Assembly (NCBI RefSeq): GCF_963662255.1
Contig: NC_085047.1
Span: 47,647,006 to 47,711,005, forward strand
DNA length: 64,000 nt
Reading direction: 5' to 3'
Source of the DNA: Cinclus cinclus
Taxonomy: Eukaryota; Chordata; Aves; Passeriformes; Cinclidae
How positions within the stretch are numbered: the stretch's first letter is position 1; every line of letters starts with the position of its first letter. Below the pieces are notes generated by a model. It was not told where the DNA came from, made no database searches, and saw only the letters and a list, made by a program, of their open reading frames with translations. Both the position numbers and the translations under genes were made by a program. This document shows, piece by piece, positions 22,441 through 35,000 of this stretch.

Positions 22441-25400
22441 AGGAAAAAGAACAAAAAATGGTGAGTTTTAGTTGTGTAAACAGGGTGATTCTGTGGCTCT
22501 CTGAAGTCTTTTCTACCAGGAAATTTTCTTACCAAACTCCTTTGGCTCCACATTCAGAAGGGATTTATTACAGCTGCATCAATGATACACACAAAAAACA
22601 AGATGCAAGTGTGGGGGCAAGTGTGGGGGCTACACGCACGTGTGCATCACACACTCATTTACACACACAAAGCCGTGTGACAATTTTTCATCCTTCTCTA
22701 TATGAACATGTCATAGCTGTTGCCTTCAGCTAATGTGCAGCATCCATATTATGCTAATGTCCCTAATTCATGGCTGATGAATGTGCCTTCAACCAGTGAG
22801 TTTGGCAAAATAAGTAAATACACATATAAATGCTCCCAAATTAGTATCAATTTTGCCCAGAAGTTAATAAATTACACTCTTACAACAGTGCAGAAGTAGA
22901 GTATCACAATTGCTACATCACTCAAATTATTTTTTCAACAAAGGGATACAACTCTCAAGTAAAAAGTTATTGTTGTGAAAGATGGCATAACTGTCTCAAA
23001 ATAAAATTAAGGTAAATCCATACTTACGCAGATAAATATGCATTTCCTTAAACAGTTACACTTGTGAAGAAGACATTAATTCAGTTTGTGGACAGAAATA
23101 TTCTCAAATAAATAAAAATTATTTAATCCAAAATTAACTCTATCTCAGCCAAAAACAGGACAGCCTCTGTTTCAGTGTGTTTGCACCTAAATTAGTCCTT
23201 TTTTTCCTCATTAGTTCCTGTGTTGTTAGTTGCCAGTACAGCAACTCATTTTCATTGCAGAAATCTGAACTGTGAAACAAGAGCAATATAATAGTTAATC
23301 AAATACTATACAAATAGAAGCATTTGTATCATGGCCTTAAGGGCATTGGCTGATTTTAAATTCAAGATTTATCTTGCATATCATATCATCTAGTGTAAAA
23401 TTTGAATATAAGTATGAGTGAAGATATTTAGGTAAGCTATACCAAAGAAACTTCGGCAGCATCTCCAGTGTCTTGATTTTGCAAAACAGCTGCATATAAG
23501 ACTACTTCTTTCTTTCTTTCTTTATTCATTATATCCTAACGTTACCTAGGCTTACCCATTTTGGGGTGGTTGTTCCAAATCCTTTTTTGGGAACATATCA
23601 AAGTGAGAAGCCAAATACAGTTTCTGACAAGAATAATTCAGCAAGACTGTTCTCAGAGAGAGACCCTTAGATGGGTTCATTATTTCATCCTAAGCAAAAT
23701 TTGCAGCTGCTAGGTGCTGACTGAAGATCTTCCAAATGTTTCCTTTTTGTTGTGGATTTTTAGGTATCATTAGTTTTGTATATGTCTGCCCAACATGTCT
23801 TGACAGCTACTTGATTTCTTATTATCTGATAAGAAAATGTAGAATAATTTACTGTTATTAATTATAAACTCTCTTAAGTGCTACTTTGCAAATGCAGAAG
23901 AAGCAAAGTGTACTCATATAAAATGAGCAATATATGAGTATGCCCTGACACGTTTTGCCTTTATTCCCAGCAAAACCTCTTTCCCTTATGACTTCACTCC
24001 AGCTGGTTCTGGGGAAAGAAAGATAAAAGGGTACTGGGCTCTGTTGCACATGCTCTGCTCAGCACCTCTCTGAGCTTCCTCAAACCATGCAGGCAACCCA
24101 GCTGTGGAGATGCTGAAGGCACTCTCTGCCTCTTGGTGTCATGCTTTTCAGCACTCATAGGGCTGGGAGCATCCTGGTCTAGAAATACAGCTGAAACAAT
24201 AAAAGGGGTGGAATAAAACTTAAAAGAAGCTATGTAAAAAATCAAAAGAAAGCCAAGTTTGCCACTCTTTCTACAGCTGCACAGAGGCTTGTGGGCATGT
24301 CTCTGTACTTTGCTACCAATGGTTGCACATCTGCCAAACCCATCTCCCCAGCCTGGCAGACCTTCAAGGTATCTGTATTAACAGAGTCCTGAGTTTAAGG
24401 GAAATAAGATTTTCTGGGAAATATTAAGTATCTCATACTACACTAGCATGTTTGCATGGCTGTCAGTCCTGAACTGGCCCTTGTCTGACAGGTTCAAAAT
24501 GCAAGTGCCCACGCCTGCCCATACAGACACTGCACAGGGGTCTGTATTTTTCTGCTCTCCACATATATAATTTTCTGCTCTCCATATGTATATATATATG
24601 CAGATACATCCCTTTCGAGTCCCTCAGAAGTATTTTTTCCAATGAATTTAACATCACTAGCTCTAAGATAAAGCCTTCGCTTTTTTCTTTTTCATTAAAC
24701 TAAGTTCTCTCATGATGAATATGGATGTAAGCCTGCAAACTATTATTTCTTTCTCTAGTCTTCATGGATGAAATTCATCTCTGGCACAGATGGCTGTATA
24801 TATCATCTTTTCCTAGATGAAAAGATTGCAGAGAAAGGAACTGCAAGATTTTCTATCCAAAGCAGCTCAAACTCTTAGGAGAAAGGTCTCAGCTCCACTG
24901 CTTAGCTGGCTGCATAGGGCTACAACCTCCAGCAGTGACTCTGGGGATGTGTTGCTGTGAAGTCAGGGATCCCCACAGCTATGCACTTTGCCTGGCAGTA
25001 AGACATGAAGGTCTAAGTCTGCAAATGCTAAACCACAGGCTGCTCTCTCCTAAACTCTCTGTGCTGTACTTCTATTACTGTTTTAGGAATATTTGTAATC
25101 TATCTGCTCTCGGCACATTTTTCCTCAGACTTCAGTAACAATGCTCACAGCAGCCTAAGAGCCTACAAAACAAAAAAATCCCCAGTTATCAGGAGCTTTT
25201 ATAATATAATATTTCAATCTCTTCATGGATTAAGCTAACTAAATGGAAGTAAAAAGTGTTTTTTCTGCAATGCCTGTTCAGCTGTGAGGTTCCTGCAATT
25301 TAGCATGAAGGAGCTTTATCAAATCCCCTGTTAATACACTACAGTACTGAGTCCCAAGCTAAGACTGATGGAATGAAATAGCTTTTGATTACAGAGCAGA

Positions 25401-26790
25401 CTTTCAAATGAAACCATAAATGCCTAATTCTTTGCCTTGAGATTATATCTGAACAGTTTTTACAGATCTCAATCCCTCTGAACTTTAAAACTTTACAATA
25501 GCATAGTTGATTTTAATCTTTCCTAAGCACTTATCTGATATATGAAACTAGATACTTTATATTGTGGTTCAGCCTTCAGGCTTTAAAATTTGTAGATATA
25601 GTTACTGTGAAAAATAAAATGTAAAATCAAAAATTCTATCTCTAATGACAGTGTTAGATTTCTCAGTTTATGGTTTTAATACTGTGATTAATATACAGCC
25701 CCTGTGCTTGATGTAAAAGGAGCCCACAGTTGTGAGATCTTCTGTCCGGTGTAGCACAAACCAGTATTAATAATTGACTTCATTGAACCATATTGCCAAG
25801 GACACTAACTCAGCTATGCAGGAGTGTTTAGAATACGAGATTTACAAGATAATATTTAGGATCTTCAGCATTTCTGCCGTGACTTATGTCATTTTAATGC
25901 CCAGTGATGTCGAACTCCACAGATGAGTTAAATGCTTGGAGCACTGCTGTGGAGTAAGGCCACATGAACATCTAGGTGATGGGGTAAAAGTCAAACTCAT
26001 AACCAAAATTAGATACTGAAGTGTCCACACTACCTGGTGAGTCTGAAGTATTTACAAATGGGATATTTACAGGAGAGTACATGGATTGGGTTGACAAACA
26101 CATGAACCAGTAGAAAATGGGGAGAGAAGGGTAGGTCCCAGTGTCTTCCTGTGGGCCTGAGGATGCAGCACCCTGTTGCCAGATCTGGCTTGCAGCCAGC
26201 TTCAACCAAAATCGTGTATGGACATCTTTTGATTAAAAAAATAATTGTTTGGATTGCATAAGAATTTTGGATTAGATTATCCCATCTTTCAAGCAGACAG
26301 ATTACAAAATGGATTGGCTGCATTCAGCCAGACTCACTGTTTCATCTACCATCAGTGAAGCAGAGCAGGACACTTTGGGAAGCTACTTGCAACTTTTGGA
26401 TTGTATACCTAAATTTATCCTGCTTAGACTTGCCCTCACCAGAGAACAACCATGGGTCATGAGATCCTCTACAATGTCAGGGCTGGCTATGATGAGGGCA
26501 GAAGTGGGGAAGCTGGAAAGCAAGAGGCTTAGCCCTTTCATCAGTCTTTATGCAGTGGAGGAATATTAAAGAGCTTTCACCAAATACAGCTGCTCCACTC
26601 ATCCAGAAATTGTGAAGGCAGTTGGAGCAGTCAGGTGAATCCCTCCAGGGCTCACTTGGCCAATGCTGGCATAAGTAGATGTAATTTTGATCTCACAGGT
26701 CAGCAGAGGTGAAGTGGTGAATGGATGTCTCTCCTGCTTTTAGGGCAGGAAAATCATAAATTATAGACTTAATGTAATGTCTACAAAAAG
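22441..26790. other. Non-coding stretch with minor simple repeats
   Basis: Seen here: a direct duplication of CAAGTGTGGGGG at about 22605-22632, an octamer-like ATGCTAAT at about 22752, a (TTTC)n run at about 23507-23524, a duplicated TTTTCTGCTCTCCA word at about 24548 and 24570, and short TA runs at 24586-24600. No coding exon was recognised. Confidence 0.5.
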
Positions 26791-26794
26791 CTAG

Positions 26795-27240
26795 CTCAAG
26801 TATCTTCACGAAGTGGGGCCGGTCTGCCCCGACCCAGGATGGTGTTAGTGAAATGGCTAAATAAATAATAAAGGGATGGGAATAACTAAAGGGCTAGAAA
26901 CTGAAAGCTTTAATATAAGGAGAAATAAAAGGGGGCACACAAGGGTGCAACATAAAACATAACCTGAAATGCCTGCTCACAGCTACCTCTAAGAAATAAA
27001 GTCCTTGCTCCCTAGAAGTCTGATGTTCACAGTTCTATGTATCTCCTTTAGAAGACACCGAAATGGGGTTGAGCGCACACTTACATAGACTATGAGGGAA
27101 TGTTCTAGAAAGTTTCCAGCCAATCACTGACTGTTGTATAGTTTCTATTTACACGGTCTTTTTACTCCCGGTCGTTCCCACAATCCTTTTCTTCTCCTTT
27201 ACTTCTCGCCATAGCTTGACTGGATGTTATCTGTCGTGGT
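26795..27240 (-). mobile_element. Possible ERV/LTR-like fragment, unassigned
   Basis: The base pattern differs from its neighbours. A CG-containing block at the left (GGGGCCGGTCTGCCCC, about 26816) is followed by A-rich AATAAATAATAAAGGGATGG. On the minus strand a promoter-like order can be read: the GATTGGCTGG block (CCAAT-type), then CTATGTAAGTGTGCGC-type sequence, then T/A-rich TTTATTATTTATTT. This is how an LTR in minus orientation would look. No terminal TG/CA pair with target duplication could be fixed, so the borders are approximate and the call is tentative. Confidence 0.4.
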
Positions 27241-30200
27241 TTCTCAGAATCCAGGGTCCAATGCTGTTACCTGCTATGTGGCTGGTTCACAGCCTGTCCC
27301 TTCCAGGATGGCTGCTACATCTTCGCATGATTTACATGTTTCAGACCTTAAAATTGTGCCTTAATACTAAGAGAAAGCAGGGAAGACTCATGCTTCATAA
27401 GAAAGCAAAGGGAGCCAAACCTAGAAAATACACCAAAGCATTTATTTGTCTGTTTTCTCCATGTTTTTTCCCTCAATTACTCACTTTATGGCTACACCAC
27501 CAGGTGCCAGCCAAGAGTGGGATGAAAGGATGCAAAAATAATGCTGCAGTTTGTGCATTTGAGGATCCAGGTTCCTCTCTAACATGAGATGTTGTATTCT
27601 GACTACAAAGCATCTCACAGGGTTTAGGACACAGAAAATAAACAGGACCAAGTGCAAACACTACAAAGACTAATTTTAGCCCTTAGCCTCTTATTTCACT
27701 GCCTTGAACTGGAACAGAAACTGCAGGAAAAAAAATCCTGAGACTTAAATCTCCATCTTGGATATTTCTCTGTTATATGACACTCTCCAACCTGTCATGT
27801 TCTGCTATCACTCAAAACCATTTAGAACTTGTTAACAAGGTGGTGAAAGGGAGCTTAATATTTTCCCAGAATGGTATTTTACACATTTTAATAAAGATAA
27901 ATATCTTGATCATTTTAAGGCTACATAGAATAGTGCAGAAAAATAGCCTCCACTGACAACTGGAAACAAATTCATTTCCTGTAAGGTGCTGGAATTTCAT
28001 GCATAAATTACTTTAACCAAAATTAGGCTGACCATTGACAGGAACAAAACATATGCCACAGATTTCTTGATAACTTCTTCTAGCTATTATTAATATATTA
28101 GATATAATATTGTAGGACAAACTCTGCGAAAGCTAGAGAAAACTCAGGTTGGAGAAGAATGAACCATTGATCCAGAGTTCTCTAAGGAACATGAATTGCT
28201 TAATTCTGAAGGGAAATTAATTTAGGATTTTTACAATACTCACATATTTTCATCGTGCTTTTGGGAAACTGCCCCAAATTTTGCTTGCGATTTTTAAATA
28301 TATATAATGTGAGTGACTGAAGAAGGCAAATTTGGTATGTCTTGGCAAATTAATGCAGATCTAAGTCCTGTCACCACGTATAAAAACTTAAGAAATATGT
28401 AATTAATATAAAATCTGTGAAATATAGTGAGAAAAACACAAGGTTTAATGAAAAATGTAATGAATGTTTACTTCATCTCTGCAGTCCAGGTAAGAAAATG
28501 CAATCATCCTTAAGAACTTAACAATGCATCTCTAACAGACTCAGTCCTGAAGCCCTGAATTAGAAGAAACTGCATATGTGCCAGCATCTGCTGAATCAAA
28601 GTTCACATTGAAATGAGCTTTCCCTGTTTCAAATTTTCAGTTTTCTTTGTTTCTTTCAGTGCTCCTTTCTCCTGAACCCACCACCACACAGCCTCTTTTT
28701 TTTCCTTTGTTTGTTGCCAGAACACAAAAAAGTTCTTTAAGCATTTTTCCCAGCCCCATGTGAGGAAAAACATCAAACTGAGATGCAAATAAAAATGCCA
28801 TCTGTTTTCACATCTTTTAAAGTGTCTGACTTTTTTATGTTTATAATTTTATAAATTACTTAATTTCAAAACCTCAGACTTTAAATGATATGTTCATTAT
28901 GCCATGAAAATTAGCAAAAGAGCAAAGAATTAAGAAAACAGGTTTTAAAATGAACATTTTCTTTTTCCCTGATGAGCTTTAACAGAAGCAGCTACAAGAG
29001 TGAAATAGTCAATTAGCTGTATGATATTTAACCCTTAGGTTGCCAACTTTAATCTACATTTTTAAAAGGAATCAAAATGTTTTGTGCTCTTCCCCTACTT
29101 GCCTCTCAAGTTAAGATTTTGGGTTAAGTGCATTCTTCTCTCCTTAGCTGACCACCAAAATGAAAGCTCCATGCTCTACTTTTACATGTGTTTTGCTACC
29201 AGTTACACTGCTGTCCTGGAAGAATAACTGATAGAAGTCATGACCACTGAGTCACTAGCCCAAAAGTGCAATCTTTGTGAGAAAATAAATTGTTGAGATA
29301 CTACTTGCAGGCACAACTGAGCACTACGATAAATAAAGAAAGAAAAAAAGTAAAAGGAAAAAAAAAGGACAATGTTTTGTGGGTTGTGTCTGTAATGTTC
29401 CCTGAAGTCCAGTCTTGAGGTCACATGTATCTATAAGTGTATAAAACTAGGCTATATAATGATCACATTTAGTGGAGAGGAGATATGGATGTAGAAAACA
29501 ATTATCAGCCACTTTTCCATTCCCTTTATCCCAGGCTTCTTGATGGCCCCAGTATCACACATGAGTAAGTCTAATTCTACAGAGTTAGAGCAAAACCACA
29601 GTGGGAGGGGCTATTCAGGCTGTCCCTTGTCCTTGGAATCCTTGTCCCAATGGGCACACATTTCTTCATGCTAAGGAGGTCCCCAGACAGGTTATTTTTG
29701 GTTTTTTTAGTACCACGTGCAGCTTGCTAACACACAAAGGCTGAAGAAAAGATTGAAGGAATTGACCTGATTTGGGTGTACATCACTCAGGCTCCCATCT
29801 GACTTCTCTAAGAGGAGGAAACTGCAGGTGCCTCGAGGCAGAGCACATCTGGGGCACAAAGAAGAAACTGGCAGTGGCAAGCAGCCACAAGCTTCCCCAG
29901 GTGCCACCTCCTTGCAGAGATGCCAGAGCTGCAAGAGCCACAGGCTGCTCTCAGAGCTCCAGCCACTGCTGCTGCATGGCAAAAAAAAGAAAAGCCACCC
30001 ACCCTTAGTTAAGAGGCATCCCAGTCATCTCCTGGGGCTATGCTTCCTGCTGCAGTGGGGTGCAGCCTGCAGGGATGCCTGTCATGAAGAGATATAAATC
30101 ACTCCTCTTTGCAAAGCAGAAGTGCCTTTGATCCACAGCTTAAAATTCACAGATTAAAATTCAACTTTTAAGGTTTTCTAAGTGGCGCTGCATTTAAAGC

Positions 30201-31266
30201 CTTCCCATAAATTAATTTCAAGGCCTAACAATTATCTTAGAAAAAGGATTTCCAAGCTCCACAGCTGTGTTGTTGTGACCTTCCTTCACAGAAGCTTGGA
30301 TTGGAGGAAGATATCCTTTCTAAGATCCAAATACAGCATCCCCCAGTCCACATTTTACTTTGGGACACCTCAGCTAGGTCCCAAGACAAAAGCTGGAAGT
30401 TATTTCCCCTGAAGAATCCACCCCCCTCAGAGGAAGAGGGGTCAGATGGAAACATGGATGGCAGTCATCAGTTCCAGCACACAAGCCTGGTGCCAGTGGG
30501 ATGGCTAATCCCACTCCTCCATGAGCATTAAATATAGCCCAGGGTCCCATGCAGCTCTTTTACAGAACAAGGAATTAGCCAATTGTATAAGAAATGTGAT
30601 CCTTCGTACTACTTTGGAATACTGTTTTTTGGGGTGCTTTTGTCAGTCTGTTTGGTTAAAGACACTAAAACAGATTAGGCTGCCTGATTCCATTACTGCG
30701 CTAGCAGTATGTATATCGTTGTTGGCTGTAAACTGTTACATTAATGGCAGTGGCTGGGAAGCAACCTGCCAAATTAGAATAAGGTCATTGCAATTTGCAC
30801 CCAATAAAGAAGAAAATGCATTAAAATACATTCCCAGGAAAACACATCATTAAATGGATGGCGCACAAAATAATTCAAGGGTTGCATAACCTTAGAATCT
30901 AGCCAAAGTACTTACGCACTAAAAAAGTATTTGCTGATCATCTAAGGAACTGTTTGGGAATTTTAGCAGCTTTTTAAAGCATGTTACTGTTATCTGTTAG
31001 TCCTCTGTAAACACCATTTGCAACTCTTTATACACATCAGTGACTCGTGCCAAGCAAAAGACCACCACTGCTCCAATATGTAGCATTTAGTACTTTATGT
31101 GTTTCAACACTAGTGCAACTAATTTTCACTTTATTCATACAGGAACTGTGACTGAGGTCAGCATGCTGATTTCTTCCCCATTGATACAGCCTAAGCAGTC
31201 TCTGACCATGCTATCTTTCTGTGTCTTCTATGTCCATTTATCTTCTTCCTTCCACTCATTTCATAT
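27241..31266. other. Non-coding stretch, AT-rich
   Basis: No coding exon was recognised. A-run and T-run fragments are at 29338-29368. The section 29580-30080 is somewhat richer in GC but has no CpG cluster. The section 30550-30900 is a separate candidate regulatory block. Confidence 0.5.
30555..30905. promoter_or_regulatory. Candidate conserved non-coding element (unproven)
   Basis: This is repeat-free and AT-rich, with retained CpGs (TTCGTACTAC, ACTGCGCTAGC, TATATCGTTG) and homeodomain-like words (GGAATTAGCCAATTG, ACATTAATGG, GCATTAAAATACA, CATCATTAAATGG). It can be read for 110 codons on the plus strand (30521-30853), but the peptide resembles no family, so a regulatory role is more likely than coding. 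Conservation was not tested. Confidence 0.3.
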
Positions 31267-31289
31267 ATGCATGTAGGAAAACATGTTAG

Positions 31290-31390
31290 GTGGTTTGGGG
31301 TTTTGTTTGTTTGTCTTGGGAGTTGTTGGCTTTTTTTTTTGCTTTTTTTTTTTTTTGGTTGGTTTGTTGTTGTTGTTGTTTCCTTTTTCC
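31290..31390. repeat. T-rich / (TTG)n low-complexity tract
   Basis: It contains GTTTTGTTTGTTTG, two long T-runs (about 31331-31341 and 31344-31357) and (TTG)n to about 31380. It lies just upstream of a 17-bp tandem duplication. Confidence 0.85.
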
Positions 31391-31456
31391 AGAAGATAAA
31401 TGCTTTTTATTGTTTCCATTTTCATTATATTTATTTGGTCTTTTTTAACTACCCTG

Positions 31457-31490
31457 GTACCTTTTACATCTTTGTACCTTTTACATCTTT
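31457..31490. repeat. Perfect 17-bp tandem duplication
   Basis: GTACCTTTTACATCTTT is present twice, back to back and without mismatch. This suggests a recent slippage or duplication. Confidence 0.85.
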
Positions 31491-31654
31491 AACTGTTTGT
31501 CTTCCAAGACCCCTATCCATCTGCCCAATTCATGCTACATTTCTGAGGTTACCTTTTTTCTGAAATAGATTGTGGTGCTCTATTTGTTTCAGATTATAGG
31601 TAATTCTCCTCATTCTATGTAGACAAAGTGGGGTTTGTTAGATTAATATTTAAC

Positions 31655-32060
31655 CAGGCCAGTAATGACTAAGATCATCTAACTTAGCTCTCTGAATAAT
31701 ACTGGCCACAGGACTGCCTTGAATTAACTTCCCCCTCAACTGGAGGAGACCTCTAGAAATGCATATGAACTTGATTTAAATTATTCCAGTGATGGCAAAT
31801 CCACCACAACCCGTGATAAACTGTTCCAGAGTTTAATTAACATCTCTATTAAAAATGTGTGCTTTATTTGTAGTTTACATTTATCTGCTTCATCTTGCAC
31901 CAACTGGAGGCTATTAAAGCCTAGTTTGTTTTAGAGTTCAAAAAGTCTTTTCATAGTGAGTTTCTGGTTTTGATATAGGTACTTAAGCATTCATTGAATC
32001 TCACCCCGAGGCAAGTTTTTTAAGGCTCTAGTCTTTACTACAGCCCTTCACCTTCTTGAC
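31655..32060 (-). mobile_element. Ancient CR1-type LINE 3' region, minus strand
   Basis: On the plus strand the blocks of an old amniote CR1 3' region are seen in reverse-complement order: GATCATCTAACTTAGCTCTC, ATACTGGCCACAGGACTGCC, GTGATGGCAAATCCACCACA, AAACTGTTCCAGAGTTTAAT, AAAAATGTGTGCTTTATTTG, and a weaker block with TAGGTACTTAAGCATTCATT. It is strongly diverged, with no tail repeat resolved. The same type is familiar from turtles and crocodilians, which would make this copy very old. Confidence 0.65.
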
Positions 32061-35000
32061 ATGTAGACATGAGACCCTGGGACCATATTTTTTCTCTAAA
32101 TTCCATGACCACCTAAAACCACAAGCAATATTTCAGGTTCAATTTTCAGTCTGTATTCCACTGTTTGCACATCCAAAGAAGGAAAATTTATTTTTCAACA
32201 AAGCACCATGTTCTGATGACAATCATCTTGAATATTTCCTGCATAGGAGACTGAGACAGGGAGGGAAACATCACAGCCAACATTTGCCAGGACACTTTAT
32301 GAATTGAAGTTTTACTACTGGTAGCATCAAGGTCTTCTTACTAATGGCAGGCAATGGTACACTCAAGCACTGAGACACAGATGATCCTGCATTTACAATC
32401 TGTCTTTTTCATAATTTAATTCTTCCCCAAGCATCTCAACATCAGAACAAAGTTTACGAACTTTCATATAAGAGCACTGAGAATCATTTTACAGATCATC
32501 TTGTATTTAAAGAGAATTTTTTGATTTTTAATGTTCTTCCTTCCCCCAAAAGAACTTGAAGTGAGCTTTACATGTTCTGACTCTATTACAGATATTTAAT
32601 CACTATACATCTTCATCTACTAAGATAATCATGGGTGGAAAATAAATCACATTTTTCTACAGCTCCTTGGAACTTCTAGAAACTTTCATGTTTGAAATAT
32701 ATCAAAACTGTCTTTAAACAGTATATCATGGGTTTTTGAACTGAAAAATATCACTCTCATGGTGTGTTGTGTAGAATATTCTAGATTTTTTTCTTTTGTA
32801 ACTGTAACTTTTGTAATCAAAGCAATATTAAATTTAGAAACAAGAATATAAATATCCCAGCCACAACTTTCTGCTACTTCCATGAATTGTAAATATATTA
32901 GACAGGAACAAGTTAAGACAAACTTATCACAGATCCTCAAAGTCTGCTGAAATCAGCAATAGAACTACCCCCAATTTTATTGTCTATGAGCCAGTCCCTT
33001 AACACTAGGATTGTAATGCTTCATTCACAGGTTTTGAAAAAAAAAAATAAAATTATTGAAAAATATCATTCATTGTTGTACAAAATAACTAGTTTTTCCT
33101 GATGATCAAAAGCTGTTAGTTTTAAAAAATAAATAAGTAAACCAAAAAAAAACCCAAAACAGAACAAGTGAGCTTGGGAAATAGAGAATATCAATACTCT
33201 TAGAGAGTGCATACTCCCTAACTCACAGATCAGAATTGACTCTGCTAGTAAAACTCTCCTGCTCACCTTAATACACTCAACTTTTTTTCATGTAACTTCT
33301 CCCATATGTGCACATGTTTAAAGTCAAACTATTTACTTCGCTGAGGTGGAAGAGAATTTATTAATATTTCTGGAGCTATGTGATGCCAATATAATATAAA
33401 TTCTACATCCTGAGGCACTGTGTTGAACTGAGGAATGTTTCATCTGACTGCCCCTGTAGGACTGAGTCACCTCTACCAAGAGAGGTTCACATGTGTGTGC
33501 TTGTAGGACACAAGGTTCTTATACAGAGCTCTAGCAGTCTGGGTTTGAAAGTGTGTGCAGTTTTACCCAGTAAGACAATCTTCCTAGCAAGACCTCAAGC
33601 ATTGATGTGCAGCTTCTTTTGGGGATTTAATGTGCTCTGCAGAAAGCTGCGTATTTTTTTTTATTTCAGGAAAGAGCCCAAATTTTGCAGTACACGAGGG
33701 GAAATTGCCAGAAGTCTATGACTTTAAGGACCCTTCAATTTTTTAAAATTTTCAAGTATTTTTAAGTTTTAGTCTGATGATGAAGTATCAATTCTATAAT
33801 CCTGCTTCTGTGTTATCTGACAGTGAGTTGTTTTTATTTCATCTTTCAGTCTACATTTCATCTTTACTACTCTGTGGACTTGCCTTTTTAAGTTTAAACA
33901 AGCCTGGTACAGAGCAGATCCCATCTCTCAACTCTATTATTTCTGGCTTTCTCTTTGACTTCAGGAAGGCAATTCTATTTCCATACAACCTTACAAATAA
34001 ACTCACATATTTTCACAAACTTCAGGGCCAGAAACATTTTAAAAACTACGGCTGGGAGTTTCTCTGGAAATTTACCAACATATTCTGGAATAATTACTTC
34101 AGTAATTGAAAATTCCAGTAGCTTCACAAGTGTGGGCACACCCTCGAAATGGAGACAATTCTGCAGTAAGGGGTAAATTCCACAACAAATCCATTCCATA
34201 AATTACTGCCTCAGCAAGGATATAACAATTCCTCTACATATACACATCTGGTCTTGTTTTTACTACCTGCCAAAAGATTTTGAATGGGTATTTTTGATAC
34301 GAGTTGATTTTGTCCTCTTTTGTTGCTGTTATGGTAGCAAATGTGACCTGTTCCTTTTTAAAACTCTTTGAGAATCTTTACCTGGAAGTGTTCACCAATT
34401 CAATACATCATTATCATAATTACTCTTGCATTAATCAAAAATTTTATTTGCTGTTTTCATAGCAGTAAGAACAAACTGGCTCTCTTTGCTATTCTTACAT
34501 CAATAGTGTGCCCTTGTTCTACAGTAATTATTTTGTTTTTCAACACTTCAACTTTGGAAATAGTTTAGCTGTCTTTTGCGTGACTGGTTGTATTCCATAC
34601 CCAGGAAGGTCACCTATCATAGCATTAATTTCTGGACTCCTTCTTGATGGTTTTCTAAGCCTTTTCAGCTGATAAATTATATTGAAAAATACATATATTT
34701 TTTATTCCTGAAATTGTCACAAATGTATTTACACATAACAATGTGACAAGTATGCAGTGAAATAAATGATGGCAAAATTTTGCCAAATGCTATCTGTCTG
34801 CAAGCGTGCACATATCTGTATGTGTACATGAATTTGCCAGTATAAATGCTGACAATTATGATATTTTACCATCCCAAAGTCACAAATGTTAGTTTTAAGG
34901 AAATTGCACACAGAATGTCTCAAGAATATTTTCCTTTGATCAAAGTTGATATTTCAGTCAACCATTGAACCAAATGAAAATTGTTTACACAGGGGGTGGC

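Noticed and set aside
27216..27587. 123-codon plus-strand frame
   Set aside because: It starts at the edge of the LTR-like fragment, uses a weak start and shows no family resemblance.
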